Source: Parus major
Lineage: Eukaryota; Chordata; Aves; Passeriformes; Paridae
Assembly (NCBI RefSeq): GCF_001522545.3
Contig: NC_031776.1
Span: 30,470,342-30,534,341 of the forward strand
DNA length: 64,000 nucleotides
Direction: 5' to 3'
Shown in pieces: positions 11,606 through 24,579 of this stretch. Position 1 is the stretch's first letter. Each line of letters begins with the position of its first letter. Below the pieces are notes generated by a model that searched no databases, had not been told where the DNA came from, and saw only the letters and a list, made by a program, of their open reading frames with translations. The translations under genes were made by a program, and so were the position numbers.

Positions 11606-11955
11606 CCAGAGCGGCGAGGAAGCCGCCGGGACTGGGAGAGCCCGCCCGTGGGGAGGGAAGGGCAGCGGCGGCCGCGGTGCTGCACCCACGCCGGCCCTGC
11701 TGGGACCTCTCTGTGGGTCGCCTCCTCTCCGGATAACCGCGTTATTTCCCAGTGATCGTTTCCCAGCTCTGCTCCAAGGAAGAGTTAATTCAGCTAAAAT
11801 CGCTGTTTGACAGCCCCGTGTCACGAATTCTCCGAGCGCCGCCTGGCCGTGCGCGGTCCCGGAGCTCGGTGGGTGCCCCCGACCCCTGCACGCCAGAGCT
11901 GTCGCAGCATCCCCTCCCCAAAACCCCTCAGCAGGCACCGCTAGGCAAGAGAAGT

Positions 11956-11961
11956 TTTATT
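11956..11961 (-). terminator. NCKAP5: Distal poly(A) signal of NCKAP5
   Basis: Reads AATAAA on the minus strand. Just downstream comes a G/T-rich stretch (GGGGTTTTGGGG, near 11915-11930) of the kind bound by cleavage stimulation factor. It also marks the sharp switch from AT-rich UTR to CpG island. Confidence 0.75.
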
Positions 11962-13061
11962 TACGAAAGATGTTTCAATGAAAATTTCTTAAAAGTTGAA
12001 AAAAGACGATGCAAGTTTACGGCAAAAATGACTTAAAATATAACAAATTGCACAAAATATTAACACTGATCATACAATATTTCAAAGATTAACAAGGGTG
12101 TGCTAAAGAAACCATAGAGTCTAGAAATACCCCAAATATATCTAGTTTACAATTGCTGTACAAAAAGCAGTTATAAATACTTCACATCTAGAAAAAATAC
12201 ACAGAACCTTTGAAATAGACTCTCCGTTACATATAAACAACCTTTGTAGAAAAAAACAAAAACACCCAATGCAAGCCAATCCCCCCCGCTCCCAGATATG
12301 TTTGCACTAGTACTGGTTAGCACCAACATCTTAGTGTGTCACAAACAGGAGTTGTTTTGTTTTTTAAAAAATAATTTTAGTGTTCAGAATATACTTAAGA
12401 CCAGACAGAGACTAGAAAAGCTAACACAGAATGGTACATTCATAATTTGATGGGACATGAGTACAGAGGAGGTGGAAGGTGAAAAGCCACGTTACAGTCA
12501 GAAGTACAGGGTGGTTCATGTGGTTCTCATTCCTACAAGACTCCTGTTTGTGTCAGCAGTGAATTGCTTTGACCCTGATCTTTCAAACAGTTATGTGCAT
12601 GATTGATGAAGCCAATGCCAGCAGTATCAGGCTTTAATCTATTCATTTTCTTGCCGTGTCAAAAGTCAAAACCCCTTTGAAATAGGACACCTGTTGCGAG
12701 GTTGTAATAACTGAAACGCATGTTTCCCTAGAATACCTGTGTGGAATTGCACTAAAAGGAAAAAATGTGTTTGTTAAGAGGAAGTCCATGAGAGTTTATT
12801 AAAGACAATCTGGCAGGCTCAAGTTCCTGGTAATGCAGTGTTTCTACATACAGTTTTAAGACTAGGACAATTATAACTCTTTTTAAAAAAATCTACTAGT
12901 TTTTCTTGTTAATATTAACACCAATTTCTTTAAGTTAGTAATCTGCCGTTACAGGAGCATAGCACCAATTTAATATTTATTGCTGTCGTGTATCCCTACA
13001 AATATATTTTCCCAAGGTATTTACAACTGTACAAATATTCACAAAAGTGCAAAATTAAGAC

Positions 13062-13067
13062 TTTATT
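13062..13067 (-). terminator. NCKAP5: Proximal candidate poly(A) signal of NCKAP5
   Basis: Reads AATAAA on the minus strand about 205 nt after the stop codon, with TTTTGTGAATATTTGT downstream. If used, it would give a 3' UTR of about 0.2 kb instead of 1.3 kb. Confidence 0.4.
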
Positions 13068-13272
13068 CTGTGTATTTGTTGTGTTGGGTGTGTTGAGTCC
13101 CACGCACCACTGTGACACTGTTCTGCCTTATTGCTGTGTGGTGGGGGGTCAGAACACCCTGCTGAGAGCACAGCGAGCTCGAGGGGGAATTTTCAAGCAC
13201 AGTCTCCTCTCCCTCCTCACTCCAAGCTCACCTTCAGCTCCATTCCGTGCTGCAGCCCATTGGGAAGTGTCC

Positions 13273-13554
13273 CTAAACGTCGTTGGAGCCTTGGCTGGTG
13301 CAAGAGGAGAAGCTGTCATACAGGGAATCGCTCAAGGATTCCAAATTGTCCACATCCTGCCGACCCGAGCTGTGCAAGGAGGCTGCTTCTTTCTTTCCAT
13401 TTTCTTCCTTCTGTCCTTCAGCCTTGTTCAGACAGTTCTTCTCTTCTTCTAATAAAAGTACATTATTGCTGTTAAATTTATTGAGAGACTCCAGGGAAAT
13501 TTTAGACACTCTGTTCTGGGAATCTTCTTTTGTGTCTTCAGTTTGCTTCAATTT
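13273..13554 (-). CDS. NCKAP5: NCKAP5 terminal coding exon (C-terminus)
   Basis: Encodes the last 93 residues, from KLKQTEDTKEDSQNRVSK to a TAG stop at 13273-13275. The final block ESLSDSLYDSFSSCTSQG matches the conserved C-terminus of the NCKAP5/NCKAP5L family (NCKAP5L ends with a very similar SLSDSLYDSLSSCGSQG). The exon is rich in K, E and S and probably disordered. The acceptor is CTTTTACAG in phase 0, matching the GTGAGT donor of the previous exon. NCKAP5 was named for binding the SH2/SH3 adaptor NCK. Its paralogue NCKAP5L (Cep169) is a centrosome and microtubule protein; a similar cytoskeletal role for NCKAP5 is inferred from the family. Confidence 0.95.
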   Translation of the reverse strand, partial: KLKQTEDTKEDSQNRVSKISLESLNKFNSNNVLLLEEEKNCLNKAEGQKEENGKKEAASLHSSGRQDVDNLESLSDSLYDSFSSCTSQGSNDV

Positions 13555-13916
13555 CTGTAAAAGTAAGGAAAATATTGGAAGCATATTCCTTAAAAAGTTA
13601 TCCTATTGTACACCATTCATTACCATATTTCCAAAGTTCACAGGGTGAGAGGAAATAGATTGTTAGATGCTTAAATAATTGTTATGATTAAATAGAACAT
13701 TAGTATCCATTTTAGGATAAATCATAACTTTAATGATTCTGCTGAGACAAATAGGACTCCATTTACGTAACACTCAAATGCTATTAATGTCCTAAGTAGC
13801 AGACCCTGGCTCTGCACGTGTTAAACATCTCCAGCATCCTCACAGTAATTTAGATCTTCTCCTGCATGAATACTTTGGGGGATATGTTTAAATAGGTATT
13901 TGTTTAAGTAGAGTTT

Positions 13917-13934
13917 AAAAAAAAAAAAAAAAAA
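13917..13934. repeat. Poly-A tract
   Basis: An uninterrupted A run of about 18 nt. It may be the relic tail of a retroelement, but no body is recognisable next to it. Confidence 0.7.
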
Positions 13935-16900
13935 GTGCAGAGGAGAAAACAGCATTTTCCATAAATTAAGGATGCAAATGAAACTTGCTAGGGAATAGCC
14001 TCACACTTTGCATGTATAAGCCTATCGATTTCCACAAACCTAAACCCTCTCTAATAGACAAGAAAGCAACAAGACAGGAAATTACACTGAACTGGGCCGA
14101 TCCCCACAGACCAGAATCAATCAGATATTGGCCAGGCCTTCTTGGAGAAGTGGTGTAATTCTGTGGGAACACTGGACGATGTATTAGCACATTATATTAA
14201 AAACACACAGTAGGATTGTGTCAGAGTAATTTTATCCCTTTGTTAGCTACTGGTATTTTCAATCAGAGATCTGACCAAGGAATCATTAGGGAGCTGGGTA
14301 GGGAGCAGCTCAATAAAAATGACCTGCTGTTCATATACAGAGTGTTTCAAAATCTGAGTAACTAACTTCTCTTACTGATCATATTACCAGAGAAATATGG
14401 GATAGCATTCACCATTTTACAATCAACAGTCAATGAGCTCCTGGGCAGATAAGAGTGAAGCATTTTGAGATATGCCATCAGAGTGCAGAGCCATTCCTCG
14501 TTTTTGGTACTGCCATCAGATGGCAAAGACAGAATCAGTAAATGATTGTAAACACAAGGCATCAATATTTTTGTTTGGCTAGAAAATGAGATGGCATTTG
14601 AAGCACACTGAAGATGTAGCTTGGACAGATGTGGGGATGCTGTGGGTCATTACATGTGCAGTTGTAAAGGGTCCTTAGAACTTTCTGAAGAACTCAAGCT
14701 TCAAGTCAGTCAAATGCACACCCTGTGCTGCTTCTTGGAAATCTCTGGTGAGAGGAAGACAAATTGTTACATAGTTTGATTGCTTCTTTTGATGGGTAGT
14801 TAGATAAAAATTGACATGCCAGTCCAATGACTGTTTTTGCTCTGATCTTGTCACAATCCATAAAATGACAATGCATGGATTAGATTACTGTTTTTGGAAA
14901 ATGTTTCAAACAAGCTTAAGCAAAGCAACAGAAGATCCTAGAGTCTTAGAAAATGAACATTTTCTGCTTGGTGCATTAATTAATATTAATTTTAAAAGGT
15001 TTCAGGGAATGTTGTGTTGGATTCTATTTTTAGATGACAGTTAAAACTAAGGCCTTCAATATCTATAACTAAAATATTTTCTGAGATTGAGGAATATTTC
15101 CCTTGGTAATGGGAATGGACACAAATTTAAGACCCTACAATAGAAATTTTTCATAATTTCACCTTAAAATATTCTTCCCTTTGCCCTCATTTGAAATACT
15201 GAAAAAGCTGTTTCACTCCTCTGCAGGCCGGATGAGAAAATTCTCAGCCACGGCATCAATAACACACGTTAGCACTTTTTGCTTTTCAGAGTGCTAAGCC
15301 TAAAATACTTTATTATATGACAGACAAAATGATATTTCTTTGTCTTTAATTTTCCCACTTCACAGCTTTTCTTTAGATAAATTGAATGTGACTAGTTAGC
15401 ACAGACTAGGGACTGCAGGACTCAATACTGGAGTTAGTAAGGCCTGTGATAAAACTCTTATTGATTCAAGTGGAGCCAATTTCAGCTCCTGGGTAGGAGG
15501 AGCACAGACACCTGGAGAGTCTGCAGGACAGAGCAGTCTGGGTGAAGCATCACAATCCAAGGAGGATTTTGGTTATCCTACTGAAGGATGGGCTTACACT
15601 TCAGGACAGACCAGACTGAATTCACTGGTATATCCTGCATATACGCAGTACCAATAATTTTTTATACCCTTCAGGCACAACCTAGATTACAATCCTACTT
15701 TAATCACACCCTAGATTCTCATTTATTTTATAGAGTATATTAGAGAAACTGCAGGGAATAAAAGTACTCTACAAATTTTAAGCAAAAACATTGAATCAAG
15801 TGAAGTTGAAGTGAACTGAAACCCATCAGAGGAACTGTTGGTGAAAGATCCTTACATCTACAATAGATCAGAGCTTAAAGGGAAAGTAAATTCTAACATT
15901 GGAAGCAGAATTTGTTACCAAAACAAGAAACAACTCAGAAATAAGTTATGGGTATTTTTTGGGTATAAGAGTCCTTTTTAGGTCTCCTAGTGCCCAGTTA
16001 CATCCTTCTGTAAAAAAACCCTGAAATTTCCTTTCTTTAACACAAAGAAAACTCATAAGCAAAAATAAAACTTTAAGCAGAGATATTAATACAAGAATCT
16101 GTACAATCAACAAATCATTTTCTCTCACAATAACACAATTGTGTACATTCTTAGAGCTGAAAAGTCACCGCTCATTTCTTTAACCTTGGTGCATGTCAGG
16201 ACAGAAATGTTAATCCCAGTTAAGAATTTTTTCTCTAGTTACTATAGCTACAATTTGTTAAAAATTACCAAAGATTGTTTATTTAGATTCATCCTTAAAT
16301 AAGTTTCTTATTATTCATGGCAGTCTCAAAAGCTGCTAGATAAAACAAAAGGCAAAAGCAAAACAACTATTGTTAGAATTTGATTGATAAATTGTGTATG
16401 TGGTTATATAGTATCTTTGGGGTTTTTTAATGTAGATTTCCCATTAACTGCAGCAGAGTCACAGCTATAACAAAGAACAAGGGTTAGCCCAAAGACATTA
16501 GCATTGTTTATTTTAAAGTAATTAGTTCATTAATGCATTTGAGAGTCACACAAATGTGACTCAGAAGCTTCTTCTGCAGAGTGGAGCATGAGGCTGGTGT
16601 GTTCTACACCAGGAGAGCTGGCTGAGATTTGGGAAGAACTGTGGAGAGCACCTAACCTCTAAGTCGTGGCTTCCAGTCAAGTCTCTCCTGTGATCAAATC
16701 TCAGGAGTGGCTTTCTGCATGGTGAACAGGTGGTTTTGTCACCACAGCCAAGAGAAAAACCCCATGACTTTGCTCAGTGCTGCTACAAGAGCTAAGATGG
16801 GACCAACAGTATTTGCTGCTCTCACACAGGATCCTTCTCAGCAGTAATGCTTGAAACCATTTCATCCTTAGTGTTGACTTTGCTGCTGTCTGTTCTGACC

Positions 16901-19900
16901 TGTTCTGTGAACAAGGTGAGTGCTGCATTTGCTGTGGGCGCTATATGTTTTCCTAAGTATTAATTAAGGGAAAGGACAGAAACATGCAGTCAGAGATTTT
17001 GGTCTACAAGAGACAGATAATAGAAAAAAAAGGCTCAGAGCAGACAAGAACTGTAGTTTTCACAGTGCCCCTGTAACAGCTCTGGCCCATCACCCTAAAG
17101 CAGATCAATGGTTAGCTTGTTTTGCTTATCTTGAGTGTATTTTGTATGGAAAATCTGTACTATTATGGCCTTAGGGTACGAGGAGCATTTTCTCTACTCC
17201 AGTGTATAGCTGGAGAGCTTCCCAGGGCTGGAGTTTCTTATCTGCCCAGTATGGGGTGCCTTGCACCACCTGAGAACAGAGACCGGTTGTTACAAGAGGA
17301 GAAACTCTTCCTGACATACACAGACATTCATCATGAGCCACATCACTTTGAAATAAACCCATGAGTCATGAATCAGAATAATGTTTCCTTGCTGGCAACA
17401 TCCTAAAGGGAATAACTAAAACCCATTTGTGATGTAATAAAATCTGGCATGTCACTTCAAGCACAGCAAATTAGGAAAACAAAACTAGCCTGCAGTTACA
17501 CTGATACATTATAAATAGGTGTTATTTCTACATTAATACATCAAATTAGGTTTTCTGCAAACTGTAAAAACCAGAGGTTACATGTGGGTAGAATGCCTTT
17601 CCAGAGCTGTGTGGTGGAGGAGCAGGAGGAGCTGCAGCCCTTCTGAAGGGCACAAGGATTCCTCAGGGGTAGTGGGGAGCAGGAGCAGGGAAGGATGGGC
17701 TGGTCCACAGGCACAAAGGACCCCACACTGATGTGCAGAAAGACCATTTCTGAATGTGGTAACACAGAAGCTCTGATTATCTGGAGGTGAGGCTATGCTT
17801 ATAAGTCCTGCCAGAGGCCAGAAATAGCAATGAACTATTCTGCAGGATAAATGTATTTTCCAGCTGTCTAAGTTTAGTTAACCAGCACTTTAAAGAGCTC
17901 AGAATCAGTTACAAAAAGGAACAAAACAAACTTTATTTATCTCTCTCATGCATTGGGCAATTTAGTTTTTAGATTAACACAAAAGCAAGAAGGGTATTGC
18001 TTCAAGTGAAGTATAACTGCAAAACACTATTGGGCAAAAACAACAAAATTGCTATGAGAATTAAATATAGATCAACAAAATCAATACTTAATTGTATAAC
18101 TCAAGGTCTTTCATTTCAGATCCGATCTATCTCTTTCAGATGATACAAAGTATGTTCCCTTTTGGTTTTTTTAGTTATTGCACATAACTTTATTGTGAGG
18201 GAAAACAATTTTCTAGATTTTTTTCTTTTTAAAAATTGCTTGTTGCTTTGTCTGCATATGCTCAGGGTAAAGTTGATCCCAGGAGCCACTATTTCTTATT
18301 TTAAATTCACAGTTCTTCCAATTTAGATATCCTCTAACTGCTGTAGCTGTTAGTATTTAGGACACAATGGGTCTAAGCAGGGTATGCTGTTGCAGCACCA
18401 CATAGGCTGCTCATACATAACCTGTTTAGTGGGACAATTTTAACACATTCACAGCTTCTTGTAGAGCAGGTGCAAGGAGATACAGGGCAGTTTTCTGAGC
18501 AGAGATGTGTTAGTCTAACCAGAAGAGACTTCTCACTGAAGTCTCTGGTGTCACACAGCCCTCTGCAGTAGGAGGTGAGATGTGGAAAGGGCTGGGCAGT
18601 GTCTGTGTGTCATCCAGCCAGGACAGAATGCCATGCAGGCTCTCTGTGCAAAGAGAACAGTCTCCAGATCTCATTGAACATCAGGTGAGTGAGTAGCACT
18701 GCACTGGAAATAGTTACACAGCCACATCCAGCAAACTACAAAGGTGAAAGCTGTAACTGCCTGACCTCTGCTGCATTACAGCTGAGCTAAAAATGGGATG
18801 TTTGAACCTCTTTCTCTTTAAAGCATAACTTTAAATAATAAGATAAGCCTTGCTCTCCATTGTACATTGTCAGGGGCTTTCATCTATTTTCTGGACAGAC
18901 AGTAAAATAATTTCTGAAATAATGAATCATTTTCCTTTTTTTCTACTTGAGCAGAAATCCTAAAATTATTTCGCTGTAGCAGATAATAACATGCTCAGAG
19001 ACACACCATCAGATTTCCATGATAAACAATAAGTGCCAGTTTCTTTTGTGGGAAAAAATGCATTGCTAGGAAGCATTTTTAAGTTAATTAGTCTGTTCTG
19101 CAGTTGATAGGAAAGCCAGATATACATTGGTATGTATTATCCCCTGATGGCACTATGGGTAATATAACAATGACAATGTAATCAAAGTTTACCCTACTGT
19201 ATTTCAGAGTATAAAAATCTACAAATATATTTTAGTATCACAAGAATAGCATTTCTCATGATCCTGAATTTTAAGTGAATTACCTTAGAAGAAAACCAGC
19301 TGATTAGCACAAACTGTGTATGATTCATGGCTGCAGATCTGGACAAACAGCTATTGCCTAGAGAACAGGTGGCTGAGAAGCTGAGACTTACATTGTCTAT
19401 AGCTTGAATTCTTGTATGGTTTAGGAGATAAAAGAATTCAGTTTAGTGAATTGGGCCTTATGCTTTCAAAAGCATAATTTTCATAAAATGATGAGATGAC
19501 TCAGTACATTCAGCATTCTAATGCCAAGATTACCATCCTCATCCAGGAATATTTCCTTGACATGACAAGACTGTTTGACCTGATTAGGTTTACACCAACC
19601 CTCTTTGAACTTCTGCATAATTTAATAATCCAGGATGTTGAGGTCTGAGTTCCCAGGCCTTTTGCCTTCTGTTCAGGTACAAAGTGAATGGCACAAATTG
19701 GTTGTTTTGTCATAGTGCCACAGAATGGCCACTGGCTGCATCAACTCTGCATGGACAAAGTTTATTTAAAAAGGAATAAGAAAATACAATTCTAAGTGAC
19801 AATACCTTGGAAAATGATAACAGTGCTGGTGCTCAGCCAAGTGTGTTGAGGCGATGCATTAAAAAGAAAAGCAATTAAACACCAGTACTTTCTCCAGAAG

Positions 19901-21122
19901 GCAAAGCACAGCCTCACTCTGTTCACATTGGCAGAATCACCAATTTTGCTTCTCACAGAGGGAATCTACCCACTAAAAGCAATGCTTAGTGCAATCAGAA
20001 GCTCACCACAAGGCATTAAGGAAGAAATATCCATGGTGAGAAAGGAAGCTGTTACTCAGTTTTTAGAACCTGATGGACTGAAAATGAACAAGAGATGTAA
20101 AGGATTCACTTAACTTCTCCGAGATCCTTTTAGCTGTACTTGTAGAGGGAGTTAAATAGCAAAATTTCTCTGATTTCCTACTGATTGAAAAAAATAGCAG
20201 TGAAAAAAAGTCATGCTGGAAGGTAAAACTGGTGACAAAGTTATTGAACTTAACCATTTGAAGGTGAATACTCTTCCTTGACAGAATTATAGGAAGGGTT
20301 ATGTTGTCAGTGATAACCAAATGGTACTGGAACTATAAAGTCCTAAATAACTTCACTGTTTCAGTCTTCATCAGGCTGTATTTCACCTCACAGAATTTAA
20401 ACATACAGAGTTTTTTCCTACTGAATAAAAGTAGTTATGCTTACCTTGATGAAAGTATGGCTGATTGTTTTAATAATGAAGGGGCTTTGTACAAAAAGAG
20501 AGTCTAAAATTTTATCCTAAACTAGAGGTTTGGTTGATTTTTTTTTAAATTGGAATACTTACATGGACCAGCATCCAGGAGGGGAAAAAATATAGTTAGA
20601 AGTTTGTTTTTTTAAAAAATCCTGTAGCAGTTCTTAAAGAGACAGGTTTTATCTCCCATTTGCCTGATGAGAAAAAATTCTCTCAGACTCGGTAAATGCA
20701 GGATTGTACTCATGTAACATATAATCTCACAGACATTTCCAGTAATCAAAGTAATTTTTTTTCTGTATGGCCGAACTATTCTCAGACTACCATTCCTGGG
20801 TATTAGCTGTGTTCTTACCTGTCTTCATCTTCCACCTTTGGCTTTTTTGAATAAGACAATTCAGTTTGGTAGTTACAAAGATACTTATCCTATCTCTCTC
20901 TCTAGTGATGCCTCAGCTCCTGGCCTGTAATGTCTTACATCAGTCACCTGGAATTCTGCAACAGGAAAAATGGAATTGCACTCCAAGACTGTACTGCTAA
21001 AGGTAATTGCAAGTGGGTAAAGATTTTCCTCAGTATTAATCCTGCCTTTTGTGTACTGGACTAGAGTCATAGCCTGTGACCATCCAGCTGACCTGTGAGT
21101 AAAAAGACAGGAGCAGTAGAAA

Positions 21123-21189
21123 GAGAATCATGGAATAGCAGGACTGTTTAGGTTGGAAAAGACCTTTAAGATATAATTGAGTCCAACCA
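21123..21189 (-). mobile_element. CR1 LINE 3'-terminal fragment
   Basis: On the plus strand it begins AGAATCATGGAATAGCAGG, followed by a TTTAGGTTGGAAAAGACC block and a GAGTCCAACC end. This is the reverse complement of the CR1 3' terminus. Only about 65 bp is recognisable. The sequence beyond 21189 does not follow the usual CR1 continuation. Confidence 0.8.
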
Positions 21190-23572
21190 CTGAAGAAGCA
21201 AGATTATGTGGCAGGATCAAGAGGAACTCAGCAGGATGGCAAAACCATGTAGAAATAACTCTCCCAGCTATGAAGACTGGCTTGTTTTGGGCATTACGAG
21301 GGCTGTGCTGTCCCAGGGAGAGTTCAGTGAGTGTGAATCTCTGCTGGAAGAGCTGCAGAGGAAGGAAAGGGAATGTCCCTTCTTGCAAGTTCTCAAAATG
21401 ATTCAGGGAGGTGGTTTAAACAAAGGAATGAGTTCCACAGCAAATAGGGCTTTTTATTTTTAGCCTCTGAGGAGGAAGGAAATTTGGGAAGAGACAAATA
21501 ATCTTTCCAGACCCATCAGTTCTCCTCTGTGTGACCGCAAAGCTGGGCCGCTGCAGAGGGAGCCTTCATGTCCACAGTGCACACACATCAGAACTAAAGC
21601 TCTTCCATGCTCTCATCAGGAATACAGAGGTCAAAATTTTAGAATTTGGAAACAGGGTCTTCTTCATTGTTAAAAAATTTTGAATTAGCTTGCTTAAAAC
21701 CCTGTCCAACAACATAGTTTATTTTAAGAGCCTGAAGCTGACACTTCCCTTTCCACTACAGATTTTAATCAACTCTGCATAACAGAGATTTTTTTACCTC
21801 TAATGATTCTAACCAAAGCCCACTGCCCTTTCTTTCCCTTTCTGTGACACCTCTCTTCTGAGAGGCAGTAATGAAACCCACTGGTGTTCCCTCCTCTGCA
21901 GCTTCCCTAAGTGAGGGTTAGGGGCTGGGGCTGGGCTAGTTGCTCCTGGAGAAGCAGGGGAAGAGGGTGGAGCCCAGGTTCCTCCCAGTAAGAAGATTGG
22001 GTAGAATCCCTCTTCCCAGTAAATCTGTAGCAGCCTGAACCACATACACTCTGTTTTCTGACTCTGCAATGAGACTAGAGAAGTTCCCTTGTAATTAGAG
22101 GAAAGTGGGACAGGATAGAGGTAAATAATGATGCTGGTTACACGACTGTGCTCGCCACCTCTCCAGCTGATATCATCAGCTGCATGGTTTTCAGCAAAAA
22201 CTGATTCGAGCAAAGCATGAATTGCAGATGGAAACCTGTGTTTTAAATTCATCTGCTATCAAATCCTACATAACAGTACAGTTATTTACATGGACTTTCT
22301 AAATTTATGCAAACAATTTATCTCTGCTGTAGGGCAGAGTATTTCAGGGACAGCAGCACAACACGCACAAAAATCCAAGACAGAGTTTCAAGTACGGGCT
22401 GCAAAACCAAATTAAAGTAGAAGGATAAATCCTCTCTTGCAATTTTTAGTTCATTTCAGTACAGCAAGTTGTATCAATAAAAAGCCTATAGTATAAGTCA
22501 GCTAGAAAATAAATGCTATGAAGGATGTTCCATTTTATGTTGTTTGAATTTGATTAGTGATTAGGCCTGGCAGTTAAACCACACGGGAACAGTAATCAAG
22601 AGTTCTCTGCTGCGGTTCTGTAACAACTGGAAAACACTATTGGCTCATGTCCTATTCCATGATAGGATATTAACCTAAAATCTAATTAATATATGAATGA
22701 ATTACGTTTCTAGAAACATACTATATTATAATCAATTTTAAGTGAGTTCCTAACGGGAGATAAGATGAAGAAAAAACTGTGGAATTACCAGAGGCTGATA
22801 AATTCTGTTTACTGTGACTGATGATTTTTATGGAGGATAATTTTACAATCCATCAAACTTTTGTCAGTTCAAGAATCATGCTGCCAAACGTATGCAGTAA
22901 ATTAATTTTTAAATTTACATATTTATTAAAAATCTTATTGAAAACAGCAGGAAGTAAGCCTTGTTTGAATAATAAAATAACTTGTTATTCTACTGGAAAG
23001 AAAACAAAAACCCCCAATCTTCTATTAGGATGATTTCATAGGGAGGCAATAATTATAAACAACTACATGAATTAGTTAACCAAACACTGTATTAAATAGC
23101 CAACCCAAAAATTAATCAAGAATTTAGAAAACCTTTTTGGAAGATAATCAGATTGAAAAAAATGCAATGTAAAAGCTAAGAAATGAATGTCTGAGTTTCA
23201 GATGTGCTGGAGGACAGGTTTTCCCAGCCAGGCCTGTTGGGAAAGCCTGTTGTTTTCCTGGATTCCCAGGGAAAGCTTGGAGAGCGGCAGGTGCCTGCCT
23301 GTGGCTGAAGGGGTGTCAGAAATGCTCCCATGCACGTGGCTACAGGCAGGTGCCCACTGGGGTGTGGGACCTTTGATTCCTTCCCTGCAGTTTTCTCTGC
23401 CTGCTCCTGACACTGGGGCCAGCCATTCACACTCTTAAAGCACCTACTCTGTGTGTACAAAATGCACACTGGGGTAAGTGCAGGCAATAGCAATTCATGT
23501 CTGAGGTGCTGATGGCAGGTGAAAATCCTTTTTTGAACTCTAAAGGATGCTCAAAAAGAAACACTGCTTCTA

Positions 23573-23644
23573 TTCTGCTTAATTCTATTATTAGAATTAA
23601 GAATTAGAATTACTAGAAATAAGAATTATTTAGAATTAAGCAGA
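23573..23644. repeat. AT-rich inverted repeat
   Basis: The left arm TCTGCTTAATTCTA (23574-23587) and right arm TAGAATTAAGCAGA (23631-23644) are perfect reverse complements of 14 bp. The 43-nt spacer is itself built from TTAGAATTA-like words. It could form a hairpin or be a small palindromic mobile-element relic. Confidence 0.85.
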
Positions 23645-24136
23645 GCAGTGCTGGGCACCAAGATGACCACTGCTACAGGTGTAGATGGAAGCTCCTACAG
23701 CCAGGAGATTTATAAATGTTGAACTTGCCTCCTCACTGAATTAAAGCAGTGATATCCATTTTGATTAACATGCATATCATCTGGCTGTGATCCGAGGGGA
23801 ATTTTAGTTAATTTATGGATTTAGATGTGTTTACTTCGTCTTTTAGAAGCGAGTACATCTGTTTCTGGTCATGAGAAGCTCTATCCTACTTTGTGGCGCA
23901 GCCAGGCATACAGAATGTCTCCCACTGGGATCTGGCAGGAGGCATTACTGGTTGCAAACTCTCTGTGAGGGGCTCAGCCTCAAAGCAGAAAACTCAAGGA
24001 CAAGTTCTGGACAGGCCTTTGCCTTTCCACCTTCCCTGGATACCAGCAAGGCTCGAGTTAAGCATCTAACAGGGACCTGGAAGCATGGCAGCTCTTTGTG
24101 CTGAGCCCACCTGGGCTGTAAAAGGTCTTGTAGTGG

Positions 24137-24152
24137 GTTTTTTTTTTTTTTT
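24137..24152. repeat. Poly-T tract
   Basis: A T run of about 15-16 nt following GTGGG. It is simple low-complexity sequence with no adjoining recognisable element. Confidence 0.6.
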
Positions 24153-24579
24153 GCATTGATTTAGTTGCAATTTCTGTATAAAAAGAGAAATGTGTGAAGT
24201 GATAGCTGCCATGTGACTGCATCTGTTGGACAAATGCTTTAGGAGATTTGTTGACCTTAGCAATGAGGAAGTGCTAGTGCAGTATCAGTGCTGCAACTGC
24301 AGTGATATTCTGGTGATATAAAACATGTTCCTATGCCTAAACCACAGGCTGTAATATTGTTAATATAATAGGCCACTAGGAGGACTAAAATACAACTGGA
24401 ATTCATGCAGACACATTGTACAGCTAATGTACACTCACGTTTTCAATGCCCAAAGATGATACAAATAGAATATCTGGATGAAAATACAGAACAAAGAAGT
24501 TGCCAGGCCATACTGGTGAATGAATAATTTGTAAAAATGTTTCTGAAAATGAGCAGGCATTTAATATTTATTAGAATAC

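Larger units (their letters stand above)
10350..11930 (-). promoter_or_regulatory. LYPD1: LYPD1 CpG-island promoter region
   Basis: This stretch is very rich in G+C and CpG, in sharp contrast to the AT-rich flanks. It covers LYPD1 exon 1 and extends about 1.15 kb upstream of the start codon. I see no clear TATA box at a sensible distance, as expected of a dispersed CpG-island promoter. The exact transcription start cannot be placed. It ends abruptly where the NCKAP5 3' UTR begins, so the island fills the space between the two genes. Confidence 0.85.
11935..13272 (-). other. NCKAP5: NCKAP5 3' UTR
   Basis: AT-rich sequence directly after the NCKAP5 stop codon, continuous with the terminal exon. 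It is bounded by an AATAAA (minus strand) at 11956-11961 followed by a GT-rich stretch that suits a downstream cleavage element. Earlier AATAAA words on the minus strand occur at 13062-13067, 12977-12982 and 12795-12800 and could give shorter 3' ends. The left boundary is approximate. No coding potential is credited to the open frames here. Confidence 0.8.

Noticed and set aside
10280..11938. Long arginine/proline/alanine-rich frames up to 292 codons on both strands
   Set aside because: Stop codons are rare in CpG-island sequence of this composition. The only supported coding part is the 52-nt LYPD1 exon 1.
13131..13475. Plus-strand frames over the NCKAP5 terminal exon
   Set aside because: They are antisense shadows of the recognised NCKAP5 coding exon and 3' UTR.
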